Shown: positions 1 to 8,036 of the stretch, in pieces
Numbering within the stretch: the stretch's first letter is position 1
Layout of the letters: every line of letters begins with the position of its first letter
Assembly (NCBI GenBank): GCA_013331265.1
Contig: DUGS01000159.1
Span: 27,988 to 67,008, forward strand
DNA length: 39,021 nucleotides
Source of the DNA: Methanosarcina sp.
Lineage (GTDB): Archaea; Halobacteriota; Methanosarcinia; Methanosarcinales; Methanosarcinaceae
Direction: 5' to 3'
Made by a program: the position numbers and the translations under genes
The notes under the pieces: model-generated
Told to the model about the DNA's origin: nothing
The model's database searches: none
Seen by the model: only the letters and a program-made list of their open reading frames with translations

Positions 1-203
1 CTAAAAAGTAAAAGAAAAAAGGAAAGCGAAAGGAGAAATCAGTCTTTCGCATCCGTCATATTTATTCAATTTTTTCTGAATTTTTTAAGTATCTAACTTT
101 TGCAGGTCAGATTTTATTCAAATATAACTATTTTCCAAACCCATTTATTAAATCCAACTTTTTTTCAAATCAAACCTTTTTCTTAACCGATTTTTGAATA
201 CTC

Positions 204-2306
204 TTAGAGAGCCTGTATTGATTCAGAGTTTCTGGAGAAAACATTTCTCTTTCTGTCATCCTCAGAATCGATTGAGTTTTTAGCCTCAACTTCCTCCTCG
301 AATTCCGCAGCGCATTCATCAGGGCTTTTCCTTGTGGACTGCCCGGGGACTTTCCTTTGAAGTACAACCTTTCCACCTGTTCCGATACCATACCTTTTCT
401 TTGCAGCCCCGATAATTGCTGCAAGCATACCGGAATAAGAGATATTTGCATAAGCCGACATCTTAGCAAGATGCCCGTCCCAGCACCATCCAGGGTTAGG
501 ATTTACCTCAAGAAGCCTTGGCCTGCCTTCAGCGTCAAGTCTCCAGTCAAAGCGTGCATAGTCGCGGCAGCCCAGCCTTGTAAAGAGAGAAAGGCAGCTT
601 TTCACGATTTCTTTTTCTATATTCTCAGGAAGCCCCGCGGGCACGGATTTAATCTTCCAGTACGGAGAGTCAGGGAGCCATTTAGCCTCATATCCACATA
701 TCCTGGGAAGTTCTTCGGGGACTGCGGAGTAATCTTCTTCTGTGATAGGCAGTACAGTACAGGCAGGCGGATTTCCGATTATGCCAACACTGATGTCTTT
801 ACCCGGAAGGAATTCCTCTAGCAGGAAAGGCTTATTTGTCCCTATTTTTTCCCGCGTTTCCTTAATGATATCTAATAACTCTTCCCTGCTGTGAACCATG
901 CTTTTCTGAGTGATCCCGAAACTTGAATCCCCGGAATTGGGTTTTACGATCAGGGGGAAAGAGAGAGCAAGCTTTGAAATATCAGAATCGTCGGTAACAA
1001 AAATTCCCTTTGCCACAGGAATCTGCATTTCACGGGCTACACCCCTCACAAGAGATTTATCATAGCAGTAGGCAAGGCATTGGGGACCTGCGCCCGTGTA
1101 AGGGATGTTAAGCTGCTCAAGCATGGCAGGAACATGTAACTCTTTTGTAGGGTCGTTGTAAAAACCTTCATCACAGAGGTTGAGTACAAGGTCAGTTTTT
1201 CCTGCTTTCTTTCTAAGGTCTTCGAAAAGAGTTTCGTGCCTGTCAAGGAAGGTGAATTTCATGTAAGGAATTTCGGCAAGAGCCTTCTTCATCCTGTTAA
1301 CAGTTTCGAAATCATCCTCGTCAAATACACAGGCAGGTTTGACCTGGTCTTCCTTTTTCGGGTCTCCAAGCACTACGACAACATTAAGGGGTTTTTTACC
1401 TTCAGCACCAGAAGCTATAGACGGCTCAACTTTCTCAACCGTAGCTGAAAGAAGAACCCTCTGTTCCATCATTCCTGCGTCCTGAGTTCCTGTTGATACA
1501 GGGCTGAAGGTTGTGTGAAATGTAGGGCTGCTAAAACCTGATGCTGTAAGCAGTTCAAAAAGACTTTCCCTGTTGTACAGTCTTTCAGCGTAAAACTGGT
1601 CTGCAATAATTCCTCTGTCAATACGGCATATAACCTCCCTGCAGATCAGACGTTCACCATCGGATGAAAGGGCTCTTTCCCTGCATACAAAATATTTCCT
1701 GTCCAGCCATTCCCATGACCTTGGCTGGAAATTCTTTTTCAGATAATCCCCATCTGAGGCGTCAATATAGACCCTCCCCCCCGGCTTCAATACTCTAAAA
1801 ACTTCTTCAAGCACCTTCCGGTCTTGCAGAGTGGAATCAAAGTATCCAAAGCTATTTCCGAGAATGGTAACTACAGAGAAAGTGTCAGATGGATAAGGCA
1901 GTTTTCTTGCATCCCCTTCCCTGAACCTGACCTGCAGGTTTTCCTTCTGAGCTCTTGTTCTTGCTTTTCGGATGAGGTACTGGGATCGATCATAGCCTTC
2001 AACGTTTGAAAATCCTCTCCTTGCCAGTTCCAGGACATGCCTGCCCTGCCCGCAGCAAAGGTCAAGAACCGAATCTTCAGAGTCGAGTCCAAGGATAGAG
2101 ACAATAAGGTCTGTCTCTTTCTTTGTAACTTCCAGATCATCCAGAAGGTCGGCATCTGTCTTGAGATAGAGAGAATTAAAAAGGGTCTGCCACCAGTCGG
2201 ACCGGACATGTGTTTCAAGGTCTTCAACAGGCCCGAAGGTTTTCGTCTGTACGGTACCTTTAGCGCGTTTGCGCCTGGTATTTGAATCGGTAGTATTCTG
2301 GGTCAT
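204..2306 (-). CDS. SAM-dependent methyltransferase fused to a D-Ala-D-Ala ligase-like ATP-grasp domain
   Basis: A two-domain fusion of 700 residues. The N-terminal part (about 30-290) is a class I SAM methyltransferase: motif I VLDLCCGQGRH lies at residues 80-90, followed by an acidic EGYDRS strand end and the GDARKLPYPSDTFSVV segment. The C-terminal part (about 305-650) is an ATP-grasp ligase of the D-alanine-D-alanine ligase type, with NIPYTGAGPQCLAYCYDKS, LIVKPNSGDSSFG and the metal-binding end RLLEVNPNPGW. The last 50 residues are charged and look disordered. Each half normally occurs as a separate enzyme. Methanosarcina has no peptidoglycan, so a cell-wall D-Ala-D-Ala role is unlikely; ligation and methylation of some small metabolite or peptide is an inference. 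The gene stands alone, and a TATA element lies about 65 bp upstream. The domain calls are secure; the substrate is unknown. Confidence 0.85.
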   Translation of the reverse strand: MTQNTTDSNTRRKRAKGTVQTKTFGPVEDLETHVRSDWWQTLFNSLYLKTDADLLDDLEVTKKETDLIVSILGLDSEDSVLDLCCGQGRHVLELARRGFSNVEGYDRSQYLIRKARTRAQKENLQVRFREGDARKLPYPSDTFSVVTILGNSFGYFDSTLQDRKVLEEVFRVLKPGGRVYIDASDGDYLKKNFQPRSWEWLDRKYFVCRERALSSDGERLICREVICRIDRGIIADQFYAERLYNRESLFELLTASGFSSPTFHTTFSPVSTGTQDAGMMEQRVLLSATVEKVEPSIASGAEGKKPLNVVVVLGDPKKEDQVKPACVFDEDDFETVNRMKKALAEIPYMKFTFLDRHETLFEDLRKKAGKTDLVLNLCDEGFYNDPTKELHVPAMLEQLNIPYTGAGPQCLAYCYDKSLVRGVAREMQIPVAKGIFVTDDSDISKLALSFPLIVKPNSGDSSFGITQKSMVHSREELLDIIKETREKIGTNKPFLLEEFLPGKDISVGIIGNPPACTVLPITEEDYSAVPEELPRICGYEAKWLPDSPYWKIKSVPAGLPENIEKEIVKSCLSLFTRLGCRDYARFDWRLDAEGRPRLLEVNPNPGWCWDGHLAKMSAYANISYSGMLAAIIGAAKKRYGIGTGGKVVLQRKVPGQSTRKSPDECAAEFEEEVEAKNSIDSEDDRKRNVFSRNSESIQAL

Positions 2307-2371
2307 GATTTGATATCTTCCCGAAAAAAGTGTATGTGCTCTCAGTATATCAAGTTTATCGGAGGGTTGGG

Positions 2372-2386
2372 AAGTATTTATATACT
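2372..2386 (-). promoter_or_regulatory. TATA-box promoter of the methyltransferase/ATP-grasp gene
   Basis: On the minus strand, AAGTATATAAATACTTC is a good archaeal TATA box. Transcription would be expected about 25 bases downstream, near 2350, giving a leader of roughly 45 bases before the ATG at 2306. Called by eye only. Confidence 0.5.
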
Positions 2387-2496
2387 TGAGGGTTAACCAG
2401 AAAAATTTGTTAAAGGATTAATAGGAATTAAAACGGTATTTTCAGTTAGAATGAATCTTTTAACTCCATTTAAAGAAATATTTTTGCTTATAACCT

Positions 2497-3810
2497 TTAT
2501 AAGAATATAAAGTAAATAATAGCATCTAAAACACAAATTAAGATACCAATCTGAGCAAATTCTACAAAAGAGAAAGTTTCACCCTCTTTTTCAGCGTTCT
2601 GAAGAATAATAACGTTGCTTGCAGCCCCCAGGATCAAAAGATTCCCTGCAATTGTACTTCCAGCAGCGAGAGCCATTAATTGCTCCTGGGAAACTCCACC
2701 TCCCATTGCAGGGAGATAGAGCGCAACAAAGGGAACATTAGAAATAAGCTGACTGAGTATAATGCTGAGAGTGAGGATAGCAGGAACCGAGCCTAACTGC
2801 GGAGACATCCTGCTGAGGAGTTCCTGGCAGGTCCCGGAAATCCAGACACTTCCCATTAACACGAACATCGAAACAAAGAAGACCAGAGTTGTCCAATCAA
2901 TATTCTTTACAACCTCAGTCCGCCTTTTGCTGAGCAATATGGGAGAAGCTGAGATCAGGGCAATCCAGCTCAAATTGAAATCCCAGGCAGGTAAAAACTC
3001 TACCAGAAGAATTTTACATGTGATAAGAACCAGCATAAGGAACAGAGCCTTTTTTGATAGATCTGCAAGTTCAGGGTCTGAAATAACCTCTTCGGAATGG
3101 ACCAGAGCCGGTTTCCCGAATTCCTGACTGAAAAAAAGTTTAAGAACGGCATAAACAAGTATAAGATTTATGATAGTTGGCAGAGCCAGGGAACTTAAAA
3201 AAGTCACAAACGGGGATTCAAGGTTTCCATCAATTGCGATCAGGAGGTTCTGAGGGTTTCCTATGGGACTCATGACACTCCCTGTAGTTATTCCGAAGGC
3301 CAGGGCAAAGAGCATGAGTTTGGGAGATACACCGTATTTCCGTGAAAAACGAAGAACCAGCGGGGTACCCATAATAGCAAGGGTATCATTCATAAGGACT
3401 GCAGAGAGGAGCCCTGTAGAAAAAATTACAAGCAAAACAAGCTGGTCCGTGTTTTTCGCCCTTGAAACTATCTGGCTTCCAAGACAGGCTAGATACCCAC
3501 TCCTGTTAAGTGCTTCACCCACGCAAAAAGCCCCGAAAAGAAAAAGGAGCACATCAATGTTAATTGCCCTGAGAGCTTCTTCAGGTGAAATTTCTCCGAG
3601 CAGCAGCACAGCCAGAGCTCCCAGGGTCATAACCTGCCAGATCTGCAGCCTCAAAGACCCTACCTGCCTGAGAGCGGTAAGCAGGAGGACACAAAGGAGG
3701 ACAATAACAGAAAGGTCAGGAGAAGATAAAAAAGAGGATATAAAAGAGGGTACAAAAGACTCTGCTGCCATAAATTCCGCAAGCCTGCTAACATTAATTT
3801 GGAGATTCAA
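2497..3810 (-). CDS. ArsB/NhaD-type ion or anion permease
   Basis: A 437-residue polytopic membrane protein of the ion transporter superfamily that includes ArsB, NhaD and SLC13 carriers. Hydrophobic stretches of about 20 residues run throughout. The typical re-entrant motifs are visible: MNDTLAIMGTPLVLRF in the first half with GSVMSPIGNPQNLLIAI after it, and a second-half counterpart in SQLISNVPFVALYLPAMGG and AAGSTIAGNLLILGAASN. These two repeats form the inverted halves of the transporter. No arsR or arsA homologue is adjacent, so arsenite export is not supported, and Na+/H+ exchange or anion uptake is equally possible. An internal Met at residue 14 is an alternative start. The gene is divergent from the HicB-like gene at 3945. 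The family is clear; the ion is not. Confidence 0.85.
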   Translation of the reverse strand: MNLQINVSRLAEFMAAESFVPSFISSFLSSPDLSVIVLLCVLLLTALRQVGSLRLQIWQVMTLGALAVLLLGEISPEEALRAINIDVLLFLFGAFCVGEALNRSGYLACLGSQIVSRAKNTDQLVLLVIFSTGLLSAVLMNDTLAIMGTPLVLRFSRKYGVSPKLMLFALAFGITTGSVMSPIGNPQNLLIAIDGNLESPFVTFLSSLALPTIINLILVYAVLKLFFSQEFGKPALVHSEEVISDPELADLSKKALFLMLVLITCKILLVEFLPAWDFNLSWIALISASPILLSKRRTEVVKNIDWTTLVFFVSMFVLMGSVWISGTCQELLSRMSPQLGSVPAILTLSIILSQLISNVPFVALYLPAMGGGVSQEQLMALAAGSTIAGNLLILGAASNVIILQNAEKEGETFSFVEFAQIGILICVLDAIIYFIFL

Positions 3811-3944
3811 TTAATATAAACTTTGAAAGTGATATATTTACAGGTATAAAATTCCTGCGCCTGCAAATACAGTTTCCAGAAAAACGACATGTGAGAGTAC
3901 AGGAATACGAAATATTTTAAACGGACTAAACAATATTCCAGGAT

Positions 3945-4136
3945 ATGACTATATGGTTTCCTTTTTCTGCGACCATCATGAAGGAAGAAAATATCTTTGT
4001 TTCAATATGCCCGGAAGCGGACTTAATTTGTAAGGGGAAAACTGTCGAAGAAGCCGTTGCAAATCTGAAAAAAGAGGTTGAAAAATTCCTGGGAGAAGAA
4101 CTGTCTCAAGGCTTTTCGAGAATAGTGTATTATTAA
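3945..4136 (+). CDS. HicB-like small protein, orphan copy 1
   Basis: A 63-residue protein of the HicB/UPF0150 fold. The core FVSICPEADLICKGKTVEEA followed by NLKKEVEKFLGEE matches the family pattern of a short beta-hairpin, a CPE turn, a (Q/K)GKT.EEA motif and one amphipathic helix. I kept the first ATG because the paralogue at 5058 aligns from its own start (FSA motif near residue 8 in both). No HicA toxin gene lies beside it and no DNA-binding C-terminal domain is present, so this is a solitary HicB-like domain and not a recognisable toxin-antitoxin pair. It sits in a cluster of three related copies; the middle one is dead. Confidence 0.6.
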   Translation: MTIWFPFSATIMKEENIFVSICPEADLICKGKTVEEAVANLKKEVEKFLGEELSQGFSRIVYY

Positions 4137-4280
4137 GAAACATTAAGAAACTCTTTGTCATTAAGCTTCAAAATTACCCGGTTTCTGACAAATATCCGCT
4201 AATATTCCCTCACATCTTATTAGAATTGATATTTAAAAAAAGCAAAACCCACCTGAAAGTCCGGAAGGGGGTAATTCAGA

Positions 4281-4380
4281 AAGGTAGAACTGTCGAAGAA
4301 GCCGTTGAAATCTGAAAAAAGAGATAGTAAAATCTCTGGGAGAAGAATTTCCCCAGAGAATTTTCAAAAAAGAAAGAATC
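4281..4380 (+). pseudogene. Decayed HicB-like remnant
   Basis: This stretch repeats the 3' part of the gene at 3945: GAACTGTCGAAGAAGCCGTT is nearly identical, then one base is missing (GTTGAAATCTG against GTTGCAAATCTG), which shifts the frame into an immediate stop. Downstream, the GGGAGAAGAA stretch and the region after it are still alignable. No upstream half of the gene is recognisable. It is a partial, frameshifted duplicate lying between the gene at 3945 and MC1. Confidence 0.65.
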
Positions 4381-4413
4381 CTGATTTACAGAGAATATGA
4401 GAAAAACAATTTT

Positions 4414-4698
4414 TTACTCGATTGTTTCTATTTTTTCTTTCTTGACAAAGGGTTTACTAATTTTATCTGGCATCCATTCAGGTTTGTTTTTGGGGGCTGC
4501 AACAACCTGCTTCCAGGCCTTAAAAACATGAACCTTCTTTGTCCCGCGTTCCCTGAGGCGGATGATATCAGGTTTGGATTTAGTTCCTTTTCCCCGGTTT
4601 GCAACTTTCAAGGCAGCCTGTCTGGGCTGTTTTCCAGTGAAAACTCCGTGCTCATTGCCATCTACATCTCGTAGAACAAAATTTCGTGTGTCAGACAT
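4414..4698 (-). CDS. mc1: Non-histone chromosomal protein MC1
   Basis: A 94-residue basic protein that matches the known Methanosarcina architectural DNA-binding protein MC1 almost throughout: NFVLRDVDGNEHGVFTGKQ, QAALKVANRGKGTK, PDIIRLRERGTKKVHVFKAW and the tail KISKPFVKKEKIE. MC1 is a monomeric, abundant protein that binds and sharply bends DNA and protects it against heat and radiation damage. I chose the ATG at 4698 and not the one nine bases upstream, because mature MC1 begins S-(N/D)-TRNF and the GAGAG element then has normal spacing. The gene is monocistronic with its own TATA box. Confidence 0.95.
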   Translation of the reverse strand: MSDTRNFVLRDVDGNEHGVFTGKQPRQAALKVANRGKGTKSKPDIIRLRERGTKKVHVFKAWKQVVAAPKNKPEWMPDKISKPFVKKEKIETIE

Positions 4699-4745
4699 AA
4701 GGGTCATCTCTCAAAATATATTACTAGAGAATGATAAGTTAAAAG

Positions 4746-4756
4746 TATATATAATT
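4746..4756 (-). promoter_or_regulatory. TATA-box promoter of the MC1 gene
   Basis: Minus-strand AAAATTATATATACTTTT lies about 50 bases upstream of the MC1 start, the right place for an archaeal TATA box with a leader of about 25 bases. No other promoter-like element is closer. Confidence 0.5.
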
Positions 4757-4759
4757 TTC

Positions 4760-5057
4760 TTATAATGTTGCCAATTGTTGTTGCTTTATTTTAGACAAAT
4801 GCCCTGGAACTTGCTGAGGGGACAAAAACTACCCTAAACTTAGAAAACTGAATAAAAACTGCATTAATTTACAAGAATTTTGGGGTTAAACCTGCGCGGA
4901 TACAAAAAGATTGAGATTTCGAAAAAAGGAAAAAAATCAAAGCTTTTATTGGTTTCCGGGGGACAGTTAAATATACACCTGCCTGGAGAAGAAAATAACC
5001 AGCTGCGAAATAATTAGTTACGATATATTTAACACAAACACTGGAGTATTACAAATA
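4760..5057. other. Intergenic stretch without a supportable gene
   Basis: It separates MC1 from the HicB-like gene at 5058. An open frame without an ATG runs through the second half, but its translation matches no family I know. A possible TATA element (GATATATTTAAC) lies near 5022-5033 and a GGAG element at 5043-5046, both serving the gene at 5058. Confidence 0.4.
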
Positions 5058-5297
5058 ATGACAAAGATGTTTACATTTTCTGCGAGGGTGCAAAAGAAGA
5101 ATGGGCTGTATACATCTTCATGCCTGGAACTGGATGTCTCTAGCCAGGGAAAAACGATTGAAGAAGCGGTTTCGAACCTGAAAGAAGCAGTTGAGCTCTA
5201 TATTGAAAAAGAGGGGCTCACCCTTCCAATAAAACGCCCTTTTTTGACCAGATTTAAAGTAGCAGGAAAAGAACCAGAAGAGAAAAAACCTCAGTAA
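5058..5297 (+). CDS. HicB-like small protein, orphan copy 2
   Basis: A 79-residue paralogue of the protein at 3945. The shared pattern is FSARVQKKNGLYTSSCLELD, then SSQGKTIEEAVSNLKEAVEL and an extended, lysine- and glutamate-rich tail. This is the HicB/UPF0150 domain alone, without a helix-turn-helix or ribbon-helix-helix extension. No HicA-like gene follows. A GGAG element 11 bases upstream of the ATG and a TATA-like GATATATTT make it a plausible single transcription unit. Downstream, CAGTAAA (5292-5298) can pair with TTTACTG (5341-5347), next to a run of T residues, which may end the transcript. The family call is good; the function is unknown. Confidence 0.65.
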   Translation: MTKMFTFSARVQKKNGLYTSSCLELDVSSQGKTIEEAVSNLKEAVELYIEKEGLTLPIKRPFLTRFKVAGKEPEEKKPQ

Positions 5298-5457
5298 AGA
5301 AACGTTATTAGAAGAACCTCAGAAATGCTATAATCCTTTTTTTACTGTGCCCCAGCAGAAGCCCTGAAGATATGCGCCCCAAAGTGGTTCTTTTTGTCTA
5401 ACCAACTTCACTTTCTAATTCCAAAATTGGAAAAAAGCCAGTAGAAAGGAGAAAAAG

Positions 5458-5735
5458 TTGTAAGAAAAAGCCTGGAGGCACTGCACATATTCACTGTGTC
5501 CCCCAACACAGCCCCCTCAAATATTATGCTCCCCCAAGCATATTGATTTGAAGAGAGAACCAGCAGTCTCCAGGCGGCTTTTCGGTGGTAGATTATGCTT
5601 GTTTACCCCATCTTGCTTCCCAACTGCAATATATAGTAATAAGATACATTATTTTAAATTAATTATGCCAAAAATTGATCAATAGCAAATAATATTATTG
5701 TGCTAAAAGTTTCAAAGCTAACATAAATTATGTAC
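5458..5735 (+). repeat. Diverged tandem duplication, copy 1
   Basis: First of two related units about 520 bp apart (the other starts near 5980). They share the 16-base block GTCCCCCAACACAGCC, the layout of stems around it, and a 3' flank containing TTTAAATTAATTAT and AAAAGTTTCAAAGC in the same order and spacing. The copies have diverged substantially elsewhere. Neither contains an ORF. Confidence 0.6.
5467..5582 (+). ncRNA. Candidate structured RNA with C-rich loops, copy 1
   Basis: A perfect 8-bp closing stem, GCCTGGAG (5470-5477) with CTCCAGGC (5568-5575), encloses two hairpins. Hairpin A pairs CTGTGT (5494-5499) with ACACAG (5506-5511); hairpin B pairs TATGCT (5525-5530) with AGCATA (5537-5542), extended by CAAAT/ATTTG. 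Both have the same six-base loop CCCCCA, and a third CCCCC tract lies unpaired between them. C-rich loops could bind G-rich ribosome binding sites, as some methanosarcinal small RNAs are known to do; that role is inference. Strand is chosen from the promoter of copy 2. No TATA box is evident for this copy. Confidence 0.5.
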
Positions 5736-5824
5736 TGGTTTTAATTTTTAACCAGAAACAAAATAACCTCCTACCCTAATGAATAGCCAGAAGTCAATCA
5801 AGAATAGGCATAAAGCATTCACAA

Positions 5825-5882
5825 GTGAACTACTCCTCCGTGTAGGCTTGATAGCCGCCGAGGAAGGATTCCTCTTGCCTTA
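5825..5882 (-). mobile_element. IS200/IS605-type right-end relic with TnpB tail
   Basis: On the minus strand, a 16-codon open frame RQEESFLGGYQAYTEE and a stop (TAG) lead directly into GTTCAC. Transposases of the TnpB/OrfB family end in a (K/N)QE motif that overlaps the terminal hairpin and finishes with this kind of TAGTTCAC end. Only the tail survives; no upstream tnpB sequence is visible. It lies between the two RNA-unit copies. Confidence 0.55.
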
Positions 5883-5964
5883 TCGAGATAGAAGAAAAAA
5901 GTACTGAAAATATAGAGAAGACGAAACGACGCTGATCATAAATTAATTAAAAATTAGAAAAAGC

Positions 5965-5972
5965 TATAAATA
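5965..5972 (+). promoter_or_regulatory. TATA box for structured RNA copy 2
   Basis: AAGCTATAAATAGG is a strong archaeal TATA box. The predicted start, about 25 bases downstream (5990-5997), coincides with the first strand of the closing stem of the candidate RNA (GCCCGG at 5993), and no ORF follows. Confidence 0.5.
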
Positions 5973-5979
5973 GGATGCT

Positions 5980-6252
5980 TGAGCAAGAAGAAGCCCGGTG
6001 TCACCTTCATCCCTTACCGCGTCCCCCAACACAGCCGCTCTGAAAAATGTTCCCATCAAACATATTCCAGAGCAGGAACAGGTAACTCCGGGCAATTCTT
6101 TCACAATCCGCTAAAACTTCGCTATTCGGTCATACCTATCTCTTCCAACTCCATCATATACTAATAATGTAAAATACTTTAAATTAATTATACGAAAAAT
6201 TTATTTCAAACAAAAAATATTGCCATACAAAAAGTTTCAAAGCCATTATACG
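5980..6252 (+). repeat. Diverged tandem duplication, copy 2
   Basis: Second copy of the unit at 5458-5735. Shared blocks appear in the same order: AGAAGAAGCC at the 5' side, GTCCCCCAACACAGCC, TTTAAATTAATTAT and AAAAAGTTTCAAAGCC. It ends just before the tRNA-Gln promoter region. Confidence 0.6.
5990..6096 (+). ncRNA. Candidate structured RNA with C-rich loops, copy 2
   Basis: This copy keeps the architecture of the RNA at 5467 with different bases. The closing stem is GCCCGG (5993-5998) with CCGGGC (6088-6093). Hairpin B is CTCTG (6038-6042) with CAGAG (6068-6072), plus ATGTT (6047-6051) with AACAT (6059-6063), and its loop begins CCCATC. The block GTCCCCCAACACAGCC at 6021-6036 is identical to copy 1, although the hairpin A stem is weakened here. 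Retained pairing with changed sequence in two stems is compensatory change and argues for selection on structure. A TATA box sits 25 bases upstream of the stem. Confidence 0.55.
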
Positions 6253-6359
6253 ACTTTTAATATAACTTAATATTCAACCTTAAACTCTCACAAAAAAGTC
6301 CAGAGATGGCACAAAAATTAAGTACATGAATTAATCTATAAGTAAAAGCTTTCATATGC

Positions 6360-6432
6360 AGTCCTGTAGGGTAGTGGTCAATCCTTCGGGCCTTTGGAGC
6401 CCGGGACAGCGGTTCGAATCCGCTCAGGACTA
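6360..6432 (+). tRNA. tRNA-Gln (anticodon UUG)
   Basis: A complete cloverleaf. Acceptor stem AGTCCTG pairs with CAGGACT; D arm GGGT...ATCC; anticodon stem CGGGC/GCCCG around the loop CTTTGGA, giving anticodon TTG; T arm AGCGG-TTCGAAT-CCGCT. The discriminator is A and CCA is not encoded. In methanogens this tRNA is first charged with glutamate and then amidated by GatDE. No duplicated 3' end or integrase gene is seen nearby, so it does not appear to serve as an integration site here. Confidence 0.95.
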
Positions 6433-6508
6433 TAATCACTATTTTAAGTTCTATTTTTATAATTAATGTAGCTGAAATGTCTTAAGGCAAACAAAAACAA
6501 ATGTTTTC

Positions 6509-6549
6509 AATCCTGGGAGTACATCAAGAATCCTGGGAGTACCATCAAG
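6509..6549 (+). repeat. Short tandem repeat, 2 x 20/21 bp
   Basis: AATCCTGGGAGTACATCAAG is followed immediately by the same sequence with one added C (GTACCATCAAG). It lies between tRNA-Gln and the beta-helix gene. Its purpose is unknown; it could be a duplicated binding site or simple slippage. Confidence 0.7.
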
Positions 6550-6677
6550 TTCTATTTTGATTTTCTATTTTCGCCCGCTACATATCAGAGCATCTTAAAG
6601 AATGCTTATTGCAACATTCAACAGGTAAACTATTTTAAGATATGAACGATATAGTTTAACTCATTTGGGGATGCAAA

Positions 6678-8036
6678 ATGGAAAAAAAAGTACAGACTAA
6701 CAGATGGGGAAGCAGAAAAAAAATAATAATTTCCAGCGTAACTTTGATTCTTTTAATAGCAATTATAATTTTCTTCCTATCAGGTTTACCATTTGGGAGA
6801 GTAGTTTATGTAACTACCAACGGCAGTGGGGATTTCAACTGTGATGGTGTCGATGATCAGGTCGAAATAAATAAAGCTCTTGCTTACGTGGCAGAAAACC
6901 CTCTGTATACAACTGTTCACCTGAAAGGGAATGCTACATACATAATATCAGATAGTATTCTTATTGGAAGTAATACCGTCCTGGAGGGAGATTCCACAGC
7001 CGTAATCAAGCTTGAAGATAAATCAGACTGGCCGGAATACAAGCCTATAATTACGCAGATGGACAGCTCTGGAAATCATGATATAACCATAAGGGGGTTT
7101 GAGATAGACGGAAACCATGATGGTAATTCAGAAAAGAAGAGAGGCGCAGGATATCATAATCTGATTCATCTCCTTGATTCCGAAAATATACAGGTGCATG
7201 GTCTGTACATGCACGACAGCCACGGAGATGGACTGAAAGTTACAAGATGTTCAAACATTCAGTTTTACAACAACAAAGTGTACAGGTTAGGCCATGATGC
7301 CCTCTATGTTATCTATTCTTCAAATGTGGAAGCCTGGGACAATAGAATAACGTGCAGAACAAACAGCGGCTTGAGGGTTTACAACTCAAACCATGTAAAG
7401 TTTTACAACAACACAATTAACTCCGAAGGGGAAGGAGGAGCAGGGATTCAGGTCCAGAAAGATGGCTCGTCATTCATCATGGATGATATTGAAATCTTCA
7501 ATAATCTGTTATATGAAACCAATGCTGCAGGCATCTGGATTACAGGTTACGGGTCCAAATATTCTAAAGACACTGCAAAAGATATATACATCCATAATAA
7601 CAGGTTTTACAAAGCCGGCACCAATCAGGGTGCTGATTGGGCAGGAGGCATAACGCTCAATGGGTTCCAGAATACCCTCATAGAAAACAATCTATTCGAC
7701 GGGTGTTATGGTGCAGCCATTGCCCACAAAAGAGTTATGGCATTTTCGGCTCCTGAGTCAGGGTACACGACTATTGTAAAAAACAATATAATAATTAATA
7801 CACAGCCCAGCCGTACAGCCGGAAAAGGATATGCCATATTAAATAAGTTGAACAACACCCATTCATTTATCCTGGAAAACAACTGCCTTTCAAACAACGC
7901 CGCTGGAAATTACTTATATGCAAATTCCACATCCGATGTTAACGTCGATAAAGGGCATGTCGAACAGGTGGCCAATAATGAGTCCATGAAAAAAGAATTT
8001 CCATGGAGTGAAGCATTGTCTGCAGGGCCACAGTGA
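6678..8036 (+). CDS. Membrane-anchored right-handed beta-helix (pectate-lyase-like) surface protein
   Basis: 452 residues. A basic start (KKVQTNRWGSRKK) is followed by one hydrophobic segment at about 16-37, an uncleaved signal anchor or signal peptide, so the rest should lie outside the membrane. Residues 43-120 hold the GSGDFNCDGVDDQVEINKAL opening typical of surface beta-helix proteins. From about 130 to 410 there are many 20-25-residue coils with the rhythm (N/D)-x-x-(I/V)-x-(N/D)-N, for example SNIQFYNNKVYRLG, SNVEAWDNRITC, NHVKFYNNTI and NTLIENNLFDGCYGAAI, which is the parallel beta-helix repeat. Such folds bind or cut polysaccharide; Methanosarcina disaggregatase and related matrix proteins use them. 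Activity on methanochondroitin or another glycan is inference. The start has a GGGGATG element. Nothing in the neighbourhood narrows the function. Confidence 0.75.
   Translation: MEKKVQTNRWGSRKKIIISSVTLILLIAIIIFFLSGLPFGRVVYVTTNGSGDFNCDGVDDQVEINKALAYVAENPLYTTVHLKGNATYIISDSILIGSNTVLEGDSTAVIKLEDKSDWPEYKPIITQMDSSGNHDITIRGFEIDGNHDGNSEKKRGAGYHNLIHLLDSENIQVHGLYMHDSHGDGLKVTRCSNIQFYNNKVYRLGHDALYVIYSSNVEAWDNRITCRTNSGLRVYNSNHVKFYNNTINSEGEGGAGIQVQKDGSSFIMDDIEIFNNLLYETNAAGIWITGYGSKYSKDTAKDIYIHNNRFYKAGTNQGADWAGGITLNGFQNTLIENNLFDGCYGAAIAHKRVMAFSAPESGYTTIVKNNIIINTQPSRTAGKGYAILNKLNNTHSFILENNCLSNNAAGNYLYANSTSDVNVDKGHVEQVANNESMKKEFPWSEALSAGPQ

Noticed and set aside
2497..3810. Calling the permease an arsenite exporter (ArsB)
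   Set aside because: The fold is shared by many ion transporters and no ars genes are adjacent; only the superfamily can be supported.
4845..5013. A HicA-like partner upstream of the second HicB-like gene
   Set aside because: The frame here has no ATG start and lacks the HicA double-stranded RNA-binding pattern and catalytic histidine.
5458..6252. The paired units as left and right ends of one transposon
   Set aside because: They are direct, not inverted, copies; no transposase gene lies between them and no target-site duplication is seen.
6257..6439. A minus-strand frame crossing the tRNA
   Set aside because: It overlaps the complete tRNA-Gln gene and has no protein-like features.
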